NCBI GenBank assembly: GCA_035302865.1
Contig: DATGSF010000038.1
Coordinates: 1-9,305 of the forward strand
Length of the DNA stretch: 9,305 nucleotides
Origin: DATGSF01 sp035302865
GTDB taxonomy: Bacteria > Bacteroidota > Bacteroidia > Chitinophagales > Chitinophagaceae
Reading direction: 5' to 3'
In this document: piece after piece, positions 6,744 through 9,305 of the stretch
Layout: each line of letters starts with the position of its first letter
Numbering within the stretch: the stretch's first letter is position 1
Notes under the pieces: generated by a model
Seen by the model: the letters and a program-made list of their open reading frames with translations, nothing else
The model's database searches: none
What the model was told of the DNA's origin: nothing
Position numbers and translations under genes: made by a program

Positions 6744-6776
6744 CAAAGATAAAGTTTCTTCCTAAGAAAGTGAAAA
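6744..6776 (-). promoter_or_regulatory. Bacteroidota-type promoter of the DPP IV gene
   Basis: On the minus strand TATCTTTG (6751 down to 6744) matches the -7 consensus TAnnTTTG exactly. About 21 bases further upstream, at 6773-6776, is TTTT within TGTTTTC, only a partial match to the -33 TTTG. The predicted transcript would begin near 6738, leaving a leader of roughly 12 bases before the ATG at 6725. This box overlaps the possible TTG start at 6744-6746 and argues against it. Confidence 0.72.
6755..6769. repeat. Inverted repeat in the DPP IV promoter spacer
   Basis: TTTCTT (6755-6760) and AAGAAA (6764-6769) form a perfect 6-bp inverted repeat around CCT. It sits exactly between the -7 and -33 elements of the DPP IV promoter, where a bound repressor would block RNA polymerase. 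An operator role is inference; the repeat is short and could be chance. Confidence 0.4.
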
Positions 6777-6783
6777 CAGCATT

Positions 6784-6800
6784 GAATATTATATATATTC
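6784..6800. repeat. Inverted repeat GAATAT-N5-ATATTC in the divergent region
   Basis: GAATAT (6784-6789) and ATATTC (6795-6800) are perfect reverse complements separated by TATAT. It lies just upstream of the DPP IV promoter, in the middle of the divergent intergenic region. The 17-base symmetric layout resembles a dimeric regulator site, but no regulator is encoded nearby. Confidence 0.4.
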
Positions 6801-6811
6801 CAAGCTAGCGG

Positions 6812-6830
6812 ATTAAGGATTTTCCTTAAT
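6812..6830. repeat. Perfect 8-bp inverted repeat ATTAAGGA-TTT-TCCTTAAT
   Basis: ATTAAGGA (6812-6819) and TCCTTAAT (6823-6830) are exact reverse complements with a TTT loop. The repeat ends eight bases before the candidate -7 box of the SDR gene, so it would overlap the polymerase footprint. It could be an operator or a small hairpin. Because it lies upstream of both transcripts' starts, a terminator role is unlikely. Confidence 0.5.
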
Positions 6831-6837
6831 AATTTCC

Positions 6838-6845
6838 TATCTTTA
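6838..6845 (+). promoter_or_regulatory. Candidate -7 box of the SDR-serine hydrolase operon
   Basis: TATCTTTA differs from the Bacteroidota -7 consensus TAnnTTTG only in the last base and lies 37 bases upstream of the ATG at 6883. No TTTG or TTG is present 17-23 bases upstream, so the -33 element is missing or degenerate. The location in the divergent gap is right, but the match is weak. Confidence 0.35.
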
Positions 6846-6882
6846 ATTTTTTAAATTATTCTCAGTTTTTGCAGTGAAACAA

Positions 6883-7533
6883 ATGGAAAAAACAGCTATA
6901 ATACTTGGAGCAACTGGATTAACAGGCAGTTATTTATTAAAAGCATTGTTGGCCGATGAAAATTATAAAAAAATCAAGGTTTTTGGAAGAAGAAGCACTG
7001 AAGTGCAACATCCAAAATTAGAAGAATTTATTGGAGATATACTTCATTTAGAAAATTTTGAAAAAGACTTTACAGGAGATGAGGTTTTTTGTTGTATAGG
7101 TACAACTAAAGCTAAAACTCCAAATAAAGAATTGTATGAGGCTATAGATCTTGGCATTCCTAAACAAGCAGCTATTTTGGCAAAGAAAAATAATATTCCC
7201 ACATTTATAGTTATTTCTGCTTTAGGTGCCAATGCGGATAGTCGCATATTCTACAGTCAGTTGAAAGGAAAAATGGAAAAAGCCGTAATTAATCAATCTA
7301 TCCCAAATACTTATATTTTTCAACCTTCTTTGATAGTTGGAGATAGAAAAGAAAAAAGACTTGCTGAAAATATGGGTAACATAGTAATGTCCGCAATTCA
7401 TTATCTTTTACCAAAAAAATACAGAAAAATTCATGCTAAAGATTTAGCAAGAGCTATGCAAATTATTGCACAAATCGGATCCGATAAAATTTTTATTTCT
7501 TCTGAAAAAATTCAAAATATCGCTCATTCCTAA
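6883..7533 (+). CDS. TIP30/HTATIP2-like atypical SDR, NAD(P)-binding oxidoreductase
   Basis: A 216-residue Rossmann-fold protein counted from the ATG at 6883. The dinucleotide-binding motif GATGLTG (9-15) follows a first beta strand TAIILG. GRRS (35-38) at the end of the second strand suggests NADP preference by analogy. CIGTT (71-75) is the loop after strand four. Then come VISALGAN (110-117) with a catalytic-type serine and YSQLKGKME (124-132), which carries the YxxxK pair Y124 and K128. This layout is that of the atypical SDRs related to human HTATIP2/TIP30 and bacterial NAD(P)H-binding proteins; the substrate is unknown. A GTG at 6874 in the same frame would add three residues; ATG is preferred as it starts directly before the first strand. 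It is 15 bases upstream of the serine hydrolase gene, so the two are probably cotranscribed. It has no signal peptide, whereas its partner does. Confidence 0.85.
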   Translation: MEKTAIILGATGLTGSYLLKALLADENYKKIKVFGRRSTEVQHPKLEEFIGDILHLENFEKDFTGDEVFCCIGTTKAKTPNKELYEAIDLGIPKQAAILAKKNNIPTFIVISALGANADSRIFYSQLKGKMEKAVINQSIPNTYIFQPSLIVGDRKEKRLAENMGNIVMSAIHYLLPKKYRKIHAKDLARAMQIIAQIGSDKIFISSEKIQNIAHS

Positions 7534-7548
7534 TATTTTCCCTTTATT

Positions 7549-8772
7549 ATGCATCAAAAAGCACTGTTATACTTCACTCTAGGATTTTTATTTTGTACAA
7601 AAAGCATACAAGCACAAGAAAGTACAAATTGCAAATTGGAAACAATACAAGATCAAAGAGATTTTTCTGAAAATATTCCAGGAGAAACCATGGGGCAAAA
7701 ATTAGAAAGTTTATTATTCTGGACCCAAGAAGAAAGAGCAAGACGCTTTGCAATAATGCAATCTATCTATCCTAGCATTGCAGTAGAAGCAGCAAAAAAT
7801 CCTAAAGCTCTTGCAAAAGGAAAGAATATTAAAAAATCTTTGGCAAAATACCAGGATGTTGAAAAATACCTAGCAGATAATTATGTGAATAGTTTAATTG
7901 TTTTAAAAGAGGGAAAAATCCGATTGGAAGCTTATGCTGATAATGCAAATAAAGAACAATTATGGACTTCTTTTTCTGTAGCTAAATCCATCTCTTCTAT
8001 GTTATTAGGTATAGCATTAAAGGAAGGATATATTAAAAGCATGGAGGATAAATTAGAGGAATATATTCCAGAATTTAAAGCTAAGGATTATGGTAAAGTA
8101 ACAGTTAGGCAATTATTAACCATGACATCGGGAATTGATTGGAATGAAGATTATACAGATAAAAATTCTGATGTTGCTCAAATGTATTTAAAGGAATGCC
8201 AAGATACGGAAGCGCATATAATAACATATATGAAAGATTTAAAAAGCCTGTATCCCAATGGAGAAAAATGGAATTACAGTACAGGAGAAACGGATTTAGT
8301 AGGCATTTTAATTCAAAAAGCTACGGGTAAAAGTTTAGCGGATTATTTATCTGAAAAAATATGGAAACCTTATGGTATGGAAAATTGTGCTTATTGGTTA
8401 GCGGATGAATGCAGTAATTTAAATATTGGTGGGAGTGGTCTTTCTGCCAGCATTCGGGATTTCGCCAGATTAGGACAATTCATGTTGGATTCAGGAAAAA
8501 TAAATGATCATTCTATTTTTGCAAAGGAATGGATAGAAAATGCAGCTGCCCCACTCTATCAAATTAATGAAGATGGCGGAGCATACGGTTATCTTTGGTG
8601 GAGAAATCCAGATGGATCTTTTGTCGCACAAGGAATTTTCGGTCAATTAATTTATATCAATCCTAAAAAGCAAATCGTTTTCGCACAAAATGCAGCATGG
8701 CCTCATGCTAGTTCTAAAGAATTGAATAAAAAGAGAAAGGAATTTATACAGGCGATTGAGCGGGTTTTATAA
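7549..8772 (+). CDS. Secreted serine hydrolase, class C beta-lactamase / NylB-like family
   Basis: A 407-residue protein with a signal peptide (1-22, cleavage likely after SIQA before QES), so it probably works in the periplasm. After a 75-residue linker, the beta-lactamase/transpeptidase-like domain runs from about 105 to 405. The nucleophile motif SVAK (S143, K146) follows LWTSF, and LLTMTSGIDWNEDY (189-202) is the typical block of the esterase/6-aminohexanoate-dimer hydrolase (NylB-like) branch. Y243 in WNYSTGE takes the place of the YxN tyrosine, with Thr where Asn would be. GIFGQ (362-366) stands where beta-lactamases have KTG. These features fit an esterase or amide hydrolase more than a true beta-lactamase, and the natural substrate cannot be told. 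It is the second gene of a likely operon with the SDR. The ATG at 7549 gives a complete signal peptide. Confidence 0.9.
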   Translation: MHQKALLYFTLGFLFCTKSIQAQESTNCKLETIQDQRDFSENIPGETMGQKLESLLFWTQEERARRFAIMQSIYPSIAVEAAKNPKALAKGKNIKKSLAKYQDVEKYLADNYVNSLIVLKEGKIRLEAYADNANKEQLWTSFSVAKSISSMLLGIALKEGYIKSMEDKLEEYIPEFKAKDYGKVTVRQLLTMTSGIDWNEDYTDKNSDVAQMYLKECQDTEAHIITYMKDLKSLYPNGEKWNYSTGETDLVGILIQKATGKSLADYLSEKIWKPYGMENCAYWLADECSNLNIGGSGLSASIRDFARLGQFMLDSGKINDHSIFAKEWIENAAAPLYQINEDGGAYGYLWWRNPDGSFVAQGIFGQLIYINPKKQIVFAQNAAWPHASSKELNKKRKEFIQAIERVL

Positions 8773-9174
8773 TTTAAAGAGTGTTTAAATAGCATATAAT
8801 ATCCTTTAAACTACAATCCTTAATTAATAAAAAAAACTGGCGCAATTTATTCCTAACATTTTTGCAAAGGCAAAACGCAAATTTTTAGAAGAATCAATTT
8901 ATTCTTTATTTAAATTCTTTGTTGCTAATTTTTAGCATTACAAGTTCGGTATTCTTAGAATTACAAAAATTAGTAGAAAGTTAGTAAAAATACTATCCTA
9001 AATTCATTATATTCTCACTCTTACTCATTACAATAAAATAAAATTTTACTTTCTTATTGCATAGTAAAAAGACAATTCTTCCCTTTAATTTATATTTTCT
9101 TTAAATATTTTTATAAAAAAATTTGCATTATTAATTTTTCGTCCGTAGCTTTGCTACTGAAATGAAAATGAAGC
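8773..9174. other. AT-rich non-coding gap with short inverted repeats
   Basis: No gene is supported in these 402 bases. GTTTAAA (8783-8789) and TTTAAAC (8805-8811) form a 7-bp inverted repeat shortly after the serine hydrolase stop and may belong to its 3' end, though no T run follows. TGCTAA (8923-8928) and TTAGCA (8932-8937) make a small hairpin. CTAATTTTT (8925-8933) can alternatively pair with AAAAATTAG (8965-8973). ATTCT-T-AGAAT (8951-8961) lies between these arms. The right end holds the promoter at 9122-9153. Confidence 0.55.
9122..9153 (+). promoter_or_regulatory. Textbook Bacteroidota promoter of the right-edge gene
   Basis: TTTG at 9122-9125 and TAGCTTTG at 9146-9153 match the -33 (TTTG) and -7 (TAnnTTTG) consensus elements exactly, with a 20-base spacer, inside the accepted 17-23 range. 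The transcript would start around 9159-9161, about 15 bases before the ATG at 9175. This is the best promoter match in the window and indicates that the partial gene is transcribed on its own rather than from the serine hydrolase operon. Confidence 0.82.
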
Positions 9175-9305
9175 ATGAAAGCAAAATTAAAAGATATAAT
9201 AAATATAAGTACAGGAAGCTATATTCCTGCCAAAGATAAAATTGACGCTAGAGATGAAAAGTCAAATTTATTTATACTCAATGTAAAAGACTTTGATGAT
9301 AAAGG
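9175..9305 (+). CDS. Restriction endonuclease subunit S-like protein, N terminus (partial)
   Basis: An open frame starts at ATG 9175, directly preceded in frame by AGC and a TGA, and runs off the window after 43 full codons. It begins MKAKLKDIINISTGSYIPA and later has LFILNVKDFDDKG (32-44, the last residue from the incomplete codon GG). LxDIxxIxTG near the N terminus followed by a 'xxILxVKDFDxxG' strand resembles target-recognition domains of type I restriction specificity (HsdS) proteins and the short stand-alone HsdS-like proteins common in Bacteroidota. No catalytic part is visible, so the call rests on this N-terminal pattern only. A strong promoter lies just upstream. ATGs at 9162 and 9168 are in another frame. 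Whether methylase and nuclease genes follow cannot be seen. Confidence 0.55.
   Translation, partial: MKAKLKDIINISTGSYIPAKDKIDARDEKSNLFILNVKDFDDK

Noticed and set aside
7044..7247. Minus-strand frame of 67 codons inside the SDR gene
   Set aside because: It is a shadow of the conserved Rossmann-fold gene and shows no independent signal.
1..9305. CRISPR arrays, tRNA or rRNA genes, insertion sequences, attachment sites
   Set aside because: I saw no regularly spaced repeats, no cloverleaf-like sequences, no transposase or integrase coding sequence and no long terminal inverted repeats.

Overview
The window looks like chromosome of a low-GC member of the Bacteroidota (Flavobacteriia/Cytophagia-like; the genus cannot be read from it). 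The evidence is strong AT bias, A-rich leaders without Shine-Dalgarno sequences, two near-perfect Bacteroidota-type promoters (TTTG-N20-TAnnTTTG at 9122-9153, and a TAnnTTTG -7 box on the minus strand at 6744-6751), and typical Bacteroidota protein families (secreted DPP IV, DUF488, DUF2945).

Layout from left to right. The last codons of an unidentified gene (2-58) are followed by a 12-bp hairpin. Next come a DUF488 protein (170-700) and, after 270 bp of AT-rich spacer, a two-gene unit of a small DUF2945/Tudor-like protein and a flavodoxin-family NAD(P)H-dependent oxidoreductase (971-1921), closed by a clear intrinsic terminator (1935-1973). Then follows the most recognisable pathway of the window, an egtB-egtD pair (2025-4184). 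EgtD trimethylates histidine to hercynine and EgtB makes the sulfoxide C-S bond, so together they are the committed part of ergothioneine biosynthesis. Neither egtA, egtC nor a PLP C-S lyase (egtE) is present here.

A 384-bp non-coding gap rich in inverted repeats separates egtD from a convergent, probably monocistronic gene for a secreted dipeptidyl peptidase IV (4569-6725, minus). A 15-bp hairpin followed by seven Ts on the minus strand ends that gene. Its start should be the ATG at 6725, because the upstream TTG at 6746 lies inside the promoter. The 157-bp divergent region to the right holds three short perfect inverted repeats. It is followed by a likely two-gene operon: a TIP30/HTATIP2-like atypical SDR (6883-7533) and a secreted class C beta-lactamase/NylB-like serine hydrolase (7549-8772).

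About 400 bp of AT-rich non-coding DNA ends in a textbook promoter and the first 43 codons of a protein resembling the target-recognition N terminus of type I restriction specificity (HsdS-like) subunits (9175 to the window end). A restriction-modification or other defence locus may therefore begin at the right edge. Most of the window is housekeeping or stress and redox metabolism. I did not find a clearly novel multi-gene system inside it.
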